From assembly GCF_900564155.1 (NCBI RefSeq), contig NZ_LS999839.1, positions 3,717,097 through 3,781,096 on the forward strand: DNA of 64,000 nucleotides. The letters are read 5' to 3'. The stretch's first letter is position 1. Each line of letters opens with the position of its first letter. The position numbers and the translations under genes are program-made. Shown here in pieces: positions 27,127 through 35,854 of this stretch. Source of the stretch: Pedobacter schmidteae. Its GTDB lineage: Bacteria; Bacteroidota; Bacteroidia; Sphingobacteriales; Sphingobacteriaceae. The notes below the pieces were generated by a model. It worked only from the letters and a program-made list of their open reading frames with translations. It was not told where the DNA came from and made no database searches.

Positions 27127-28899
27127 ATGAAAGAGCATATGAAAGGTTTTCTGGTTGGTATTTTTTGTTTAGTAAGTACAATAAGTGCTTTCGGACAGCA
27201 AGAGACGGTTAAATTAACAGGAGCGTTTACGCAAAAGAAAAATTATGAGATTACTATAGCCGGGAAAACTAATGAAGGGTCTTTCAGGATGGCCCACTAT
27301 GTTATAGATACAACTACAAATCAATTTTCTATTGTTTTCCCGTTTCGTACCGGTATTGCTTATGAAATGAAGGTTGCCGTAATGAAGATGGGCCATCGTA
27401 GACTCGAAGTTGATCAGACAGCGAATTTTCCATTGAAACTGGTTGCAGGCCAGCAGCTGCAGGTAACACTTGATCCGGTATTATTCAAACAGGCGGGGAA
27501 AGGGCTGACAATAGGGAAATTACCAGCAAAAACTGCTGGAGGTTCTGTTTCAGGCACGTTAAAAGGGATTACAATGGGTATGGACCTATCTTTCGGAAAG
27601 GTTGTGGAAGGACAATTACAAAACATTCAAACTTATTTTATTGCCAAAGGTGATTCGTCGTTTAGTTTTTCAGTACCCGTTGAAAAAGCGGGTTTCTATT
27701 ACCTTTCTACTTTGAGGAATAGAAAGAGGTTGTACCTTAAACCAAATGACGAGATCAATCTGGTATTGGATCTTAAATCAGGGAATGAGGTTAGTGCGTT
27801 AAAATCAACTGCCGAAAATCGGTTGATCGCTCAATGGGAACAGTTAAAAGCTCCATTAATGCCATTCGTGGCCATGGGAGCTAAGCCCGACCGGGAAGCA
27901 TTTTCTGTGGTTTACAGGAGCTTACAGCCAAAGATCAGTGCTTTTATGCAGCAGGTTAACACAGCTGATGCCAAATTTAATGCGCTTTTTAAATCAGCGA
28001 TTCAATTGGACAACAATTTGCTGGCCTTAAACATGCTGCTAAAGTCTTCTTTAGAAAAGAGAGGCGCATTTATGATGCCATCCAGGGATTTTTTAAATGT
28101 CCCGGATGATTACAAATCTTTTCTTAAAGAAAATAGATTGAAATCTGCGAACATTCTTCAGCTTGGAGAAGGATATGAATACCTTAACCTATATTCAAAG
28201 TTTAACTTAAGTTTTCTGAATGAGGATGAAAGAAAACAACTGGATAATGCTGCCAGGGTGAAACTGATGATGGATGCAACAACAAATGATACACTGAAAA
28301 CATTTGTGTTAAAGTCCCAGCTTGAAGAACTGGAAGAATATGTATCTAACTACAGCGAATTCAGCGCAGCTTTTATGCCCTATCAGCAGTATGTAAAAAC
28401 GTGGTCTGTTAAAAGAAAATATGACGGACTGCATCATATGTTTGCGGCTGATACTGCATTTATAGGAAAAACTGCTTATGATTTTGTTTTACCCGATGTA
28501 AATGGTAAAATGGTATCCATGGAGCAATTCAAAGGGAAGGTGGTGCTGATTGACGTATGGGCTACCTGGTGCGGGCCATGCAAAGCACAGATGCCCTTCC
28601 TGAAGGAAGTAGAACATTATTACAAAGGGAACGACAATGTTGTTTTTGTAGGGATTTCCTTAGATGCCGAGAAAGATAAACAAAAGTGGCTCGATATGAT
28701 CAAGGCCAAAGAGCTGGAAGGAGTTCAGCTGCTGGATGACATAGGGAGATCTTTTGGCAGAAAATACAAAGCTGTATCTATACCGCGCTTTTTCTTAATT
28801 GATAAGGCAGGAAAATGGGCCGAAGTACGTTGTCCGCTTCCTGAAAATAAAGAAAAGCTGAAAAAGTATATCGACCGCGAACTAAATAGAAGCATATAA
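27127..28899 (+). CDS. TlpA-like thioredoxin-fold protein, CGPC active site (locus A)
   Basis: 590 residues; signal peptide ending SAFGQ (an ATG at 27139 is an alternative start). A long N-terminal region of beta-rich DUF4369 type includes LRNRKRLYLKPNDEINLVLD; the C-terminal thioredoxin domain has VDVWATWCGPC-like sequence (IDVWATWCGPCKAQMPF) and the cis-Pro segment VSIPRFFLID. It is the last gene of locus A and is followed by a strong terminator. The CGPC differs from the CAPC of the previous gene, suggesting different redox potentials, which is inference. Confidence 0.9.
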   Translation: MKEHMKGFLVGIFCLVSTISAFGQQETVKLTGAFTQKKNYEITIAGKTNEGSFRMAHYVIDTTTNQFSIVFPFRTGIAYEMKVAVMKMGHRRLEVDQTANFPLKLVAGQQLQVTLDPVLFKQAGKGLTIGKLPAKTAGGSVSGTLKGITMGMDLSFGKVVEGQLQNIQTYFIAKGDSSFSFSVPVEKAGFYYLSTLRNRKRLYLKPNDEINLVLDLKSGNEVSALKSTAENRLIAQWEQLKAPLMPFVAMGAKPDREAFSVVYRSLQPKISAFMQQVNTADAKFNALFKSAIQLDNNLLALNMLLKSSLEKRGAFMMPSRDFLNVPDDYKSFLKENRLKSANILQLGEGYEYLNLYSKFNLSFLNEDERKQLDNAARVKLMMDATTNDTLKTFVLKSQLEELEEYVSNYSEFSAAFMPYQQYVKTWSVKRKYDGLHHMFAADTAFIGKTAYDFVLPDVNGKMVSMEQFKGKVVLIDVWATWCGPCKAQMPFLKEVEHYYKGNDNVVFVGISLDAEKDKQKWLDMIKAKELEGVQLLDDIGRSFGRKYKAVSIPRFFLIDKAGKWAEVRCPLPENKEKLKKYIDRELNRSI

Positions 28900-28904
28900 A
28901 AATG

Positions 28905-28925
28905 GCCCCAGATGGGGCTTTTTTT
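28905..28925 (+). terminator. Intrinsic terminator of locus A
   Basis: GCCCC-AGAT-GGGGC followed by seven T, starting six bases after the stop codon of the last TlpA gene. It ends 13 bases before the convergent AraC gene and may also act for that gene because an A-run precedes the stem. Confidence 0.88.
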
Positions 28926-28937
28926 GTCTTATGAAAT

Positions 28938-29930
28938 TTAATAAACCAACTCACCGTATTGCTGCGGAATCTCGATTTTCATTCCCATATAATGATTTCT
29001 TTTGTATTCAATCGGCGAATTTCCAGTAATCTTTTTAAAGATCCTCGAAAAATAAAAAGGATCATCATAGCCAACTTTTTCTGCAATTTCCTTTATGATC
29101 AGGTTGCTTTGCGTTAAAAGCTGACAGGCATGGCGGATTTTAATCTTGATAAAATAATCAATGGGAGAAAGCCCCGTCTTTTGTTTAAACAACACCGAAA
29201 AATGGGCTGAAGAATAATTAAACAGTTCGGCAATCTCATCGGTGGTAAGCCGTTTGTGGACATTTGCTTTCATATACGAAATAGACTGAACAAACTGGTC
29301 TTTATTTTGGGTATCCTTTATGTTTTTATTGGCGCGGTTAGGGAAAATAAAGAACGAGAAAAAACGATACAGGCAAAGGCTGGCATATCCCACATTTTCA
29401 TTTGTATAACCATCTATTAACGTGGAATGCATTTCCTGCCATAATTCAATGATTTGCTCATTGAAGGTCAGGCTTGTCGGAATTTCATATTTTCCCAGAT
29501 CGAAATCAGCTTTTAACTCATTGATCATACTTCCGCTAAAGTGTACCCAATAAATTGTAGGAGGCGACTCCATATTCGTACGAAACGAATGGAATTGTTC
29601 AAGAGGTAACAGCATAAATTGATTGGCCAGAACAGTAAAGCTGTTCTTTTGAGTATGGCAATGTCCCTGTCCGTCTACACAATAGATTAAGATATAATCG
29701 GTACAACCACCTTCAGGAGAATTATAATGAAATTGAGGATTTAGTGAATTACCTATTCCATTTATGTAAAGAGCATTTCTGAAAGGGGTTTTTCGAATGT
29801 ATAAATTTGCTGATTCTGTCGGAGTATTGTTTTGGTATCCGCTGAGAAAGCAATTTGTACGCATGGTATCTTTCATGGTCCTTAAATAGTTTTGGTTTAA
29901 TTGATCAGTCAAAAGTGACGATTCAATCAA
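28938..29930 (-). CDS. AraC-family transcriptional regulator
   Basis: 330 residues as drawn; an ATG at 29876 would shorten it by 18 residues and may be the true start. The N-terminal two thirds form a cupin-type effector domain (GGCTDYILIYCVDGQGHC, ANQFMLLPLEQFHSF) as in sugar-sensing AraC proteins. The C-terminal about 100 residues hold two helix-turn-helix units: TTDEIAELFNYSSAHFSVLF and IIKEIAEKVGYDDPFYFSRI. It is convergent with locus A, so its target is not obvious from position; locus A is a candidate because it has no sigma/anti-sigma pair of its own. Confidence 0.9.
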   Translation of the reverse strand: MIESSLLTDQLNQNYLRTMKDTMRTNCFLSGYQNNTPTESANLYIRKTPFRNALYINGIGNSLNPQFHYNSPEGGCTDYILIYCVDGQGHCHTQKNSFTVLANQFMLLPLEQFHSFRTNMESPPTIYWVHFSGSMINELKADFDLGKYEIPTSLTFNEQIIELWQEMHSTLIDGYTNENVGYASLCLYRFFSFFIFPNRANKNIKDTQNKDQFVQSISYMKANVHKRLTTDEIAELFNYSSAHFSVLFKQKTGLSPIDYFIKIKIRHACQLLTQSNLIIKEIAEKVGYDDPFYFSRIFKKITGNSPIEYKRNHYMGMKIEIPQQYGELVY

Positions 29931-30054
29931 TTTTTAAGGAAAAAGCGACCACTACAAAACCACTACATAGCTCATTTTTGTCCATAACATTACCACTAAA
30001 GCCGTTTTTTCTGAAAGCAGTGCGGTTTTTGGTATTCGTCTTTTTGACTTGTTT

Positions 30055-31725
30055 TTAGTCTAACTGCGATAGGAATGTGACTAAATTTTGTTCCGTACCG
30101 GTCAGGTCTAATTTTTTACGTAACCGCGTTCTGGCTATCTCTATAGATTTTGTACTTTGATGAGTGATGGCCGAGATTTCTTTAGTGGTCATGTTTAGCT
30201 TTAAGAAAGCACATAACCTCCGTTCGCTGGGGCTAAGGTTCGGGAATCTTTCGTTTATAATATGAAAGAACTCTTCATGAACCTGTTGAAATCTGAATTC
30301 AAACTCTTTTAACAGTTCCGGTTGAAGGTTTGACTGCAGATCTGTAACAACCTTTCGTATTTCAGGCTGCACTTCTTTATCAACACTCTGTTTAATTTTA
30401 AGTAGCTTTTCCGAAATATGGTCAATGAGTTCATTTTTCTGCATCAGGTGCATAATGCCGGTCGTGAGCTCTTTGTCTTTTAGTTCAATGTCTTTTTCAA
30501 GGTTTTCTTTTTCTAATTTCAGATGAGCTTGTTCAAGTAGCGAGTTTCTTACTTTGTTTCTCTGCATGTAGAATAACAGACTTAGAATAATCAGCGATAA
30601 AGTAAGCGCAATTCCTGCCAGTAAGTATCTGAGCTCTTTTTCTCGCTGTCTGGCCCGTTCCTCATCACGTTTTCTGTCAAAATCAAACTGTAGTTCAAGC
30701 TGGGCAATTTTATTCGAGCGTTCGGCATTAAACAGGGTATCGCTTACCTTTTTATTTAGCGCAAGGGCCTCGAATGCAGGTTTGTAATCTCCTTTTTGCT
30801 GATACAATTTGTACAGGTTAGACGAAGCGCGGCGTATGGTTAACAGATCTCCGGTACGTTGTCCGAGCTCAATGGCTTCTTTTAAATAATTTTCAGCAAT
30901 ATTGTAGTTTTTTAATTCGAAATAAAACTCTCCAAGGCTATCGTAGGATATACAAATACCAGATTCGTCATTGTTTTTTTGGCGAATAGCTAAAGCTTCC
31001 AGATAATATTTAAGTGCAAGTTCATTTTTGCCCTGTTTATGAAATAACCGGCCTTGATTTGTCAATACATGTACTAAATTATTCTCGTCATTTAATTGTT
31101 TGCAAAGTTTTAACGATTCCGTATAAAAGAAACTGGCCTTGTTAAAGTCATTCATTTCTTCATAAATTATCCCCAGGTTATTAAAGAGACTTTGTTTCAA
31201 TACCTTTTCCATCCCGATTTCCGATTTTTTCGTAGATGAAATTTTAAGTGCCTGATTGTAATATTTAACCGCAGTTTTATAATCCCTCTGATAATAGTTG
31301 ATGATGCCTATCCCATTATAAGCCGATAACATATCATTAGAATCAGCAGTTTTGTTCTGAATAATTTCCTGATAAAAATTTAAAGACCTTGGATAATTTC
31401 CGATCAGTAGATATGTTTTAGCAAGATTTAAGGTGGCTTTATTGATCCAGTCCTGCAGTTGGATCTCATTGGCCAGCTTCATGGATTCTTCGGCATAAGT
31501 TAATGCCGATTTAATATCCGATTTGCTGGTTAGTTTCGAAAGGGCAAGCGTTGTCTTTATCTTTTCGAGTTTAGATTCTGTCTTGGTCAAATGAGCTTGC
31601 AGGCTATCTATTTTTTTAGACTGTCCGTTAACAGCCAAACAGGTAAACCAGATAAAGGCAAATAAAAAAAAGGTTTTCCGAATAGTCAAAAGAATCAATA
31701 TTTGTGGTTTAGGTCTTGTAAACAT
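30055..31725 (-). CDS. TPR - membrane - coiled-coil - LuxR-type HTH regulator (copy 1)
   Basis: 556 residues. A hydrophobic N-terminal segment ending VNGQ looks like a signal peptide or anchor. About residues 50-340 are tetratricopeptide repeats (KQLNDENNLVHVLTNQGRLF, YYLEALAIRQKNNDES). A membrane helix (YLLAGIALTLSLIILSLLFY) lies near residue 370, then a long charged coiled coil, and a C-terminal LuxR-type HTH (LSPSERRLCAFLKLNMTTKE, ISAITHQSTKSIEIARTRLR). This puts a sensor in the periplasm and DNA binding in the cytoplasm on one chain, an architecture common in Bacteroidota but poorly studied. The next gene is its paralogue. Confidence 0.88.
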   Translation of the reverse strand: MFTRPKPQILILLTIRKTFFLFAFIWFTCLAVNGQSKKIDSLQAHLTKTESKLEKIKTTLALSKLTSKSDIKSALTYAEESMKLANEIQLQDWINKATLNLAKTYLLIGNYPRSLNFYQEIIQNKTADSNDMLSAYNGIGIINYYQRDYKTAVKYYNQALKISSTKKSEIGMEKVLKQSLFNNLGIIYEEMNDFNKASFFYTESLKLCKQLNDENNLVHVLTNQGRLFHKQGKNELALKYYLEALAIRQKNNDESGICISYDSLGEFYFELKNYNIAENYLKEAIELGQRTGDLLTIRRASSNLYKLYQQKGDYKPAFEALALNKKVSDTLFNAERSNKIAQLELQFDFDRKRDEERARQREKELRYLLAGIALTLSLIILSLLFYMQRNKVRNSLLEQAHLKLEKENLEKDIELKDKELTTGIMHLMQKNELIDHISEKLLKIKQSVDKEVQPEIRKVVTDLQSNLQPELLKEFEFRFQQVHEEFFHIINERFPNLSPSERRLCAFLKLNMTTKEISAITHQSTKSIEIARTRLRKKLDLTGTEQNLVTFLSQLD

Positions 31726-31772
31726 ACAAAAGAAGACGATAATGCGATCTGATATGCTACATTAAATTAAAT

Positions 31773-33482
31773 TTATGCCCCATTTTTTGCATCCAACTGA
31801 ATCAGGAAGTTTACCAGATTGAGGTCAGTACCCGTAAGGTCCAGTTTTTTGCGTAAGCGGGTCCTGGCTATTTCAATCGATTTAATACTTTGGTAAGTGA
31901 TGGCAGAAATCTCTTTAGTCGTCATATTCAATTTTAAAAATGCGCATAACCTCCGTTCACTGGGACTAAGGTTTGGATATTTTTCATTTAAGATATTAAA
32001 AAACTCCTGATGCACCTGCTGAAATCTGAATTCAAATTCCTGCAAGAGTTCCGGATGAAGATTAGATTGAAGGTCGGCCAGCACTTTTTGGATCACGAGC
32101 TGAGATTCTTCGTTTGCATTTCGTTTATGATCATATAGCTTTTCTGAAACCTCTTCAATAAGCTCATTTTTTTGAATGAGGTGTAAGATGTTTGTGGTCA
32201 GTTCTTTATTTTTTAGTTCGATGTTGCGTTCGAGTTCGATTTTCTCAAGCTTTAAATTTGCCCGTTCCAGTTGTGCAGTCTTCGTTTTATTTTTTTGCAA
32301 ATAGAAAAGCAGCGTTACGATAAGCAGAGAAAGGACAAGGGTAACCCCGGCCAGCCAGTAATATAAATTCTTTTCCCTTTGTTTGACTTCCAGTTCAATT
32401 TGTTTGCGCTCAAATTCAAACCGGGTTTCCAATTGACCTATCTTGCGTGTGCGGTCTTCATTGTAAAGGGTATCGTTTACCGTCTTATTTAATTCCAATG
32501 TTTTTAAGGCATTGTTTAGATCACCTTTTTCTTTATACAATTGAAATAGATAGAATGATGCCGTGCTTACATTTTGCCAGAACTGGACTTTTTTCCCCAA
32601 CGTAATAGCCTCCTTTAAATAGCGTTCAGCAGGTTTATAATCTTTTCTGGTGAGGTAAAACTGTCCGATACTGAGATAGGAGAGGGTAAGTCCCCAATCG
32701 TTATGGTGCTTTTTACGGATCTCCATAGCTTTTTTGTACTGCTCAAAGGCCAGGTCAGGTTTGCCTAAATTAAGGTATAACGTACCTTGTTCATTGATCA
32801 CATTTGCGATAAGTTCATGTTCGTTAAGCTGTGTGGCAAGACTTAATGCTTCCTTAAAGTATTGTGCCGATGCATTGTATTTTTTTGTTTCATTATAAAC
32901 GATACCAATATTCTTTAGTAGCGATGCCTTACGTTCTATTTGCTTTTTATTTTTCGGTTTTTTGAGGGAGAATTGTTCCAGTGCCTGAAAAAAATATTTG
33001 AGGGCCTGATTATTGTCATTTTCAAAATGATAAAGTATACCCATTCTCTCGTAAATAGAAAAAAGGGTATGCGAGTCTCCCGATTTTTGTGCCCTGGGAA
33101 TAGCTTTAAAGTAAAGCTGGAGTGCAAGGGGGTAATTTCCCATATGTAAATAAGACGTAGCCTGGTTTACATAAGCTTTGTTTAACAGAGAATCGGAATT
33201 GAGCTGATTAGCCAGCTGTTCAGCTTCACTGGCATATCGAAGTGCTAATGAGGGATTGGGTTTATAAAGTTCTTCTGAAAGTTCTAAGCTTAACCTGAGC
33301 TTTTCTTTCGTAGATTTTGTTCGGTTCAGGAGATTTTTCAAGCTGTCGGCCGCTGGATTAGTCTGGCCGTTTACAATATGATGGAAAAAGAAAAGCGCAA
33401 TTAAAATAAAGTATGCTTTTGGTTTAATATCTGGATAACCATTTCTTAAGCAAAAGCATTGAACAATAAATTTAGAAATCAC
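31773..33482 (-). CDS. TPR - membrane - coiled-coil - LuxR-type HTH regulator (copy 2)
   Basis: 569 residues, same domain order as the downstream gene and nearly identical in the last 65 residues (NLSPSERRLCAFLKLNMTTK, ISAITYQSIKSIEIARTRLR), with more divergence in the TPR region. Membrane helix YWLAGVTLVLSLLIVTLLFY lies near residue 375. The conserved DNA-binding end and divergent sensor end suggest a tandem duplication in which two inputs reach similar promoters. 47 bases separate the two genes, which probably form an operon starting here. Confidence 0.88.
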   Translation of the reverse strand: MISKFIVQCFCLRNGYPDIKPKAYFILIALFFFHHIVNGQTNPAADSLKNLLNRTKSTKEKLRLSLELSEELYKPNPSLALRYASEAEQLANQLNSDSLLNKAYVNQATSYLHMGNYPLALQLYFKAIPRAQKSGDSHTLFSIYERMGILYHFENDNNQALKYFFQALEQFSLKKPKNKKQIERKASLLKNIGIVYNETKKYNASAQYFKEALSLATQLNEHELIANVINEQGTLYLNLGKPDLAFEQYKKAMEIRKKHHNDWGLTLSYLSIGQFYLTRKDYKPAERYLKEAITLGKKVQFWQNVSTASFYLFQLYKEKGDLNNALKTLELNKTVNDTLYNEDRTRKIGQLETRFEFERKQIELEVKQREKNLYYWLAGVTLVLSLLIVTLLFYLQKNKTKTAQLERANLKLEKIELERNIELKNKELTTNILHLIQKNELIEEVSEKLYDHKRNANEESQLVIQKVLADLQSNLHPELLQEFEFRFQQVHQEFFNILNEKYPNLSPSERRLCAFLKLNMTTKEISAITYQSIKSIEIARTRLRKKLDLTGTDLNLVNFLIQLDAKNGA

Positions 33483-33637
33483 GGAGAAATATTTGCATGT
33501 ATAAAATTACAAATCTTTTATTGGAATAAGTAGTGGTTTTTTGTGGCCGTAATGCCTGAAATGGGATTGAAAATAATGTTTTTATGATTTTGACTGGATG
33601 TCATTGGCTGTTTTGAGCATCTTCATTATCTATGTAA

Positions 33638-33838
33638 AACTTATGGGAGGTCACACCAAAGGTATATGCTGCGGATTGTGCGCAGGCAGGATTTCTGCAT
33701 ACAGGCGGAAAGTCTTTCTTAAAAATCCGAAATGTAAAACTGCTGGAGAATGGTAAAATCGTAGCATTTGATGATCATTTGTCCATTGCCGATAAATTCA
33801 GAGGTACGCCAGTCCGTATCAACTATTCTCTGCTGTAG
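33638..33838 (+). pseudogene. Degenerate coding remnant of unknown family
   Basis: An open stretch of 66 codons without any ATG, from the stop at 33635 to TAG at 33838, reads as plausible protein (VYAADCAQAGFLHTGG, then VKLLENGKIVAFDDHLSIAD and FRGTPVRINYSLL). In another frame just upstream, MSLAVLSIFIIYVKL resembles a membrane segment, so a frameshifted gene end is possible. Family not recognised. Confidence 0.35.
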
Positions 33839-33891
33839 CAGCGTTAAAATAAAAACTCATTATATAGTGTCTTCCATGGGGATTTCACTGC

Positions 33892-33931
33892 GGTCTTTTA
33901 AACAAAGTAAAATAGGCCCTTTAAACAAAGT
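33892..33931 (+). promoter_or_regulatory. Operator-like direct repeats upstream of dehydrogenase operon
   Basis: TTTAAACAAAGT occurs at 33897-33908 and 33920-33931, starts 23 bases apart. The first copy with flanks (33892-33914) recurs upstream of the AraC gene at 35781-35803 with one mismatch in 23. The layout fits a two-subunit AraC-type site just upstream of a -7 element. Confidence 0.55.
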
Positions 33932-33950
33932 CTGTGATTTTAAGGCATCC

Positions 33951-33958
33951 TAAATTTG
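33951..33958 (+). promoter_or_regulatory. -7 element TAAATTTG of the dehydrogenase operon
   Basis: Perfect fit to TAnnTTTG, 21 bases before the start ATG of the first dehydrogenase and 19 bases after the second operator-like repeat, which would cover the -33 region as for an activator-dependent promoter. Confidence 0.5.
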
Positions 33959-33979
33959 TTTCAACAAAAATAAATAGAA

Positions 33980-34972
33980 ATGAAACATAACAATTATCAG
34001 GGAGCCTTACAACAACCAATTGGTTCAGGCTTCAACGCAAAATCAACTGCTGCCGAAGTAATTAAAGGTATTAACCTTATTGGCAAAATCGCTGTCTTAA
34101 CCGGAGGCAATACCGGCATCGGATTAGAAACCACCAAAGTCCTTGCAGCTGCGGGCGCAACAGTTATCGTACCTGCACGGGATATCGAGAAAGCAAAGAA
34201 AAACCTGCAGGGTATTACAAATGTGGAGATCGTGGAAATGGACCTGATGTCTCCGGCATCTATCGATGTATTTGCTGAAAGCTTTCTTGCATCAGAAAGA
34301 CCATTGCACTTATTAATCAACAATGCAGGCATTATGTGGGTGCCATTACGAAGGGACAACCGCGGTATTGAATCGCAATTAGCTACTAACTATTTAGCAC
34401 AGTTCCAGCTTACAGCGAAATTGTGGCCTGCGCTTAAAAAGGCAAATGGTGCAAGGGTAGTCAATGTTTCTTCCCATGGACATCAATTTGCCCCCTTCAA
34501 TTTTGATGACCCCAATTTTCTGGAAAGGGATTACGAAACCTTACAAGGGTACGGACAATCCAAAACAGCTGTCAATCTATTTTCTATGGAGCTGGACAAT
34601 CGTAGCCAGTCGTATGGAATCAGAGTTTATTCGGTGCATCCGGGTTCTATCGGAGGTACGGAACTGGGAAGAGAGGCGCCATTGGAATTGTTTCAGCAAA
34701 TGGGCTTTTTAGATGCAGATGGTAACATGTTGCCTGAGATAGCTGCTTCATTAAAAACAGTTCCCCAAGGCGCAGCTACGACAGTTTGGTGTGCAACCAG
34801 TCCATTACTAAATCATATCGGCGGGGTGTACTGTGAAGATGCGGATATTGCCTCATTGTGTTCAGACAACGCTTCTCCCAATGGAGTAAATCCTTATTCA
34901 CTGGATGAAAACAACGCTAAAAAATTATGGGCACTGACTGAAGAAATGACTGGCCTTAAATTCCATCCATAA
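33980..34972 (+). CDS. Short-chain dehydrogenase/reductase, retinol-dehydrogenase-like
   Basis: 330-residue NAD(P)-dependent oxidoreductase. After a short N-terminal extension comes the Rossmann motif TGGNTGIGLETT, NNAG in LLINNAGIMWVP, the Ser of NVSSHGHQF and the catalytic pair in YGQSK. The 330-residue length with a C-terminal extension matches the WW-domain-oxidoreductase/retinol-dehydrogenase-like group common in soil bacteria; the substrate is unknown. It forms an operon with the next dehydrogenase (10-base gap), and a candidate AraC operator and -7 element lie upstream. Confidence 0.9.
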   Translation: MKHNNYQGALQQPIGSGFNAKSTAAEVIKGINLIGKIAVLTGGNTGIGLETTKVLAAAGATVIVPARDIEKAKKNLQGITNVEIVEMDLMSPASIDVFAESFLASERPLHLLINNAGIMWVPLRRDNRGIESQLATNYLAQFQLTAKLWPALKKANGARVVNVSSHGHQFAPFNFDDPNFLERDYETLQGYGQSKTAVNLFSMELDNRSQSYGIRVYSVHPGSIGGTELGREAPLELFQQMGFLDADGNMLPEIAASLKTVPQGAATTVWCATSPLLNHIGGVYCEDADIASLCSDNASPNGVNPYSLDENNAKKLWALTEEMTGLKFHP

Positions 34973-34982
34973 TCCTACGACC

Positions 34983-35711
34983 ATGAAAAATTTAAAAGAT
35001 AAAGTTGCCGTAATTACTGGTGGTAATAGCGGTATTGGCTGTGCAGCCGCTAAAAAATTAAAAGAGCATGGAGCGAATGTTGTCATTACTGGCAGAAGAA
35101 AGGAAGCGGTGGAAAAAGCAGCAGCAGAACTGAAAGTAACCGGGCTAATCGCAGACCAATCCAAATTGAGCGATATTGAAAATCTTGCTGCGCAGGTCAA
35201 AGCGCGGTTTGGCAAAGTTGATATCTTGCTGGTCAATGCAGGGATTACCAAGTTCTCCACGATTGAACTGATCGAAGAAAGTCAGTTTGATGAAATGATG
35301 GATGTCAATTTCAAAGGGGCTTACTTTACCTTAAGCCGGTTTATTCCTTTGCTCAATGATGGTGCTTCGGTAATTATGCTTTCTTCCACATCTGCTACTA
35401 TATCTCCGCCAGGTGCCTCTGTATATGCAGCAAGTAAGGCGGCTTTAAATGCGGTTGTAAAGATTGCAGCCCTTGAACTGGCGTCCCGGAAAATCCGTGT
35501 CAATGCGGTAAGTCCTGGACCGATAGCTACCGAGATTATGAATAAAATCGGGCTGGATGAAACTTTGGAAAATCAACTGATACAGAGTATTCCTGTTGGA
35601 AGGATGGGTACTGCGGAAGAAGTAGCAAACATGATCCATTATTTGGCCAGTGAAGAAGCTTCCTTTTTAACAGGTGCTAATTTCTTAGTCGATGGCGGGC
35701 AGTCTATTTAG
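34983..35711 (+). CDS. Short-chain dehydrogenase/reductase, classical type
   Basis: 242-residue classical SDR. TGGNSGIGCAAAKKL is the cofactor loop and GRR after the second strand suggests NADPH preference. LVNAGI, the Ser in MLSSTSAT and YAASK complete the active site, and the C-terminal FLTGANFLVDGGQS is typical of the glucose-1-dehydrogenase/3-oxoacyl reductase group. Ten bases follow the first dehydrogenase, so the two are translated from one message. The AraC gene downstream is on the same strand but has its own promoter-like region. Confidence 0.92.
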   Translation: MKNLKDKVAVITGGNSGIGCAAAKKLKEHGANVVITGRRKEAVEKAAAELKVTGLIADQSKLSDIENLAAQVKARFGKVDILLVNAGITKFSTIELIEESQFDEMMDVNFKGAYFTLSRFIPLLNDGASVIMLSSTSATISPPGASVYAASKAALNAVVKIAALELASRKIRVNAVSPGPIATEIMNKIGLDETLENQLIQSIPVGRMGTAEEVANMIHYLASEEASFLTGANFLVDGGQSI

Positions 35712-35733
35712 TTCCCATGGTCGCCTTAAACAG

Positions 35734-35770
35734 GAAAGGAAGATAAATGATAGCAATTTAGCTTCCTTTC
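35734..35770 (+). terminator. Hairpin after the dehydrogenase operon
   Basis: GAAAGGAAG (35734-35742) pairs perfectly with CTTCCTTTC (35762-35770); inside, TAAAT pairs with ATTTA after one mismatch. It begins 23 bases after the stop codon. No long U-run follows, so termination strength is uncertain. Confidence 0.45.
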
Positions 35771-35780
35771 TCGCAATATT

Positions 35781-35803
35781 GGTCTTTAAAACAAAGTAAA
35801 ATA
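35781..35803 (+). promoter_or_regulatory. Operator-like motif upstream of AraC gene, shared with dehydrogenase operon
   Basis: A 23-base match (22 identical) to 33892-33914, containing CTTTAAAACAAAGTAAAA. It lies 52 bases before the AraC ATG. The same motif in front of the regulator and its neighbouring operon suggests autoregulation plus control of the dehydrogenases. Confidence 0.55.
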
Positions 35804-35854
35804 TGAAGCGTTTCCTATTTTTACAGTATTGATTTCTTTTTTAAAAATAGAGGT

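Larger units (their letters stand above)
33483..33979. other. Intergenic region with gene remnant and operator-like repeats
   Basis: A 497-base spacer between divergent genes. It contains a coding-looking remnant (33638-33838), two direct copies of TTTAAACAAAGT and a -7 element in front of the dehydrogenase operon. No other gene is supported. Confidence 0.6.
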
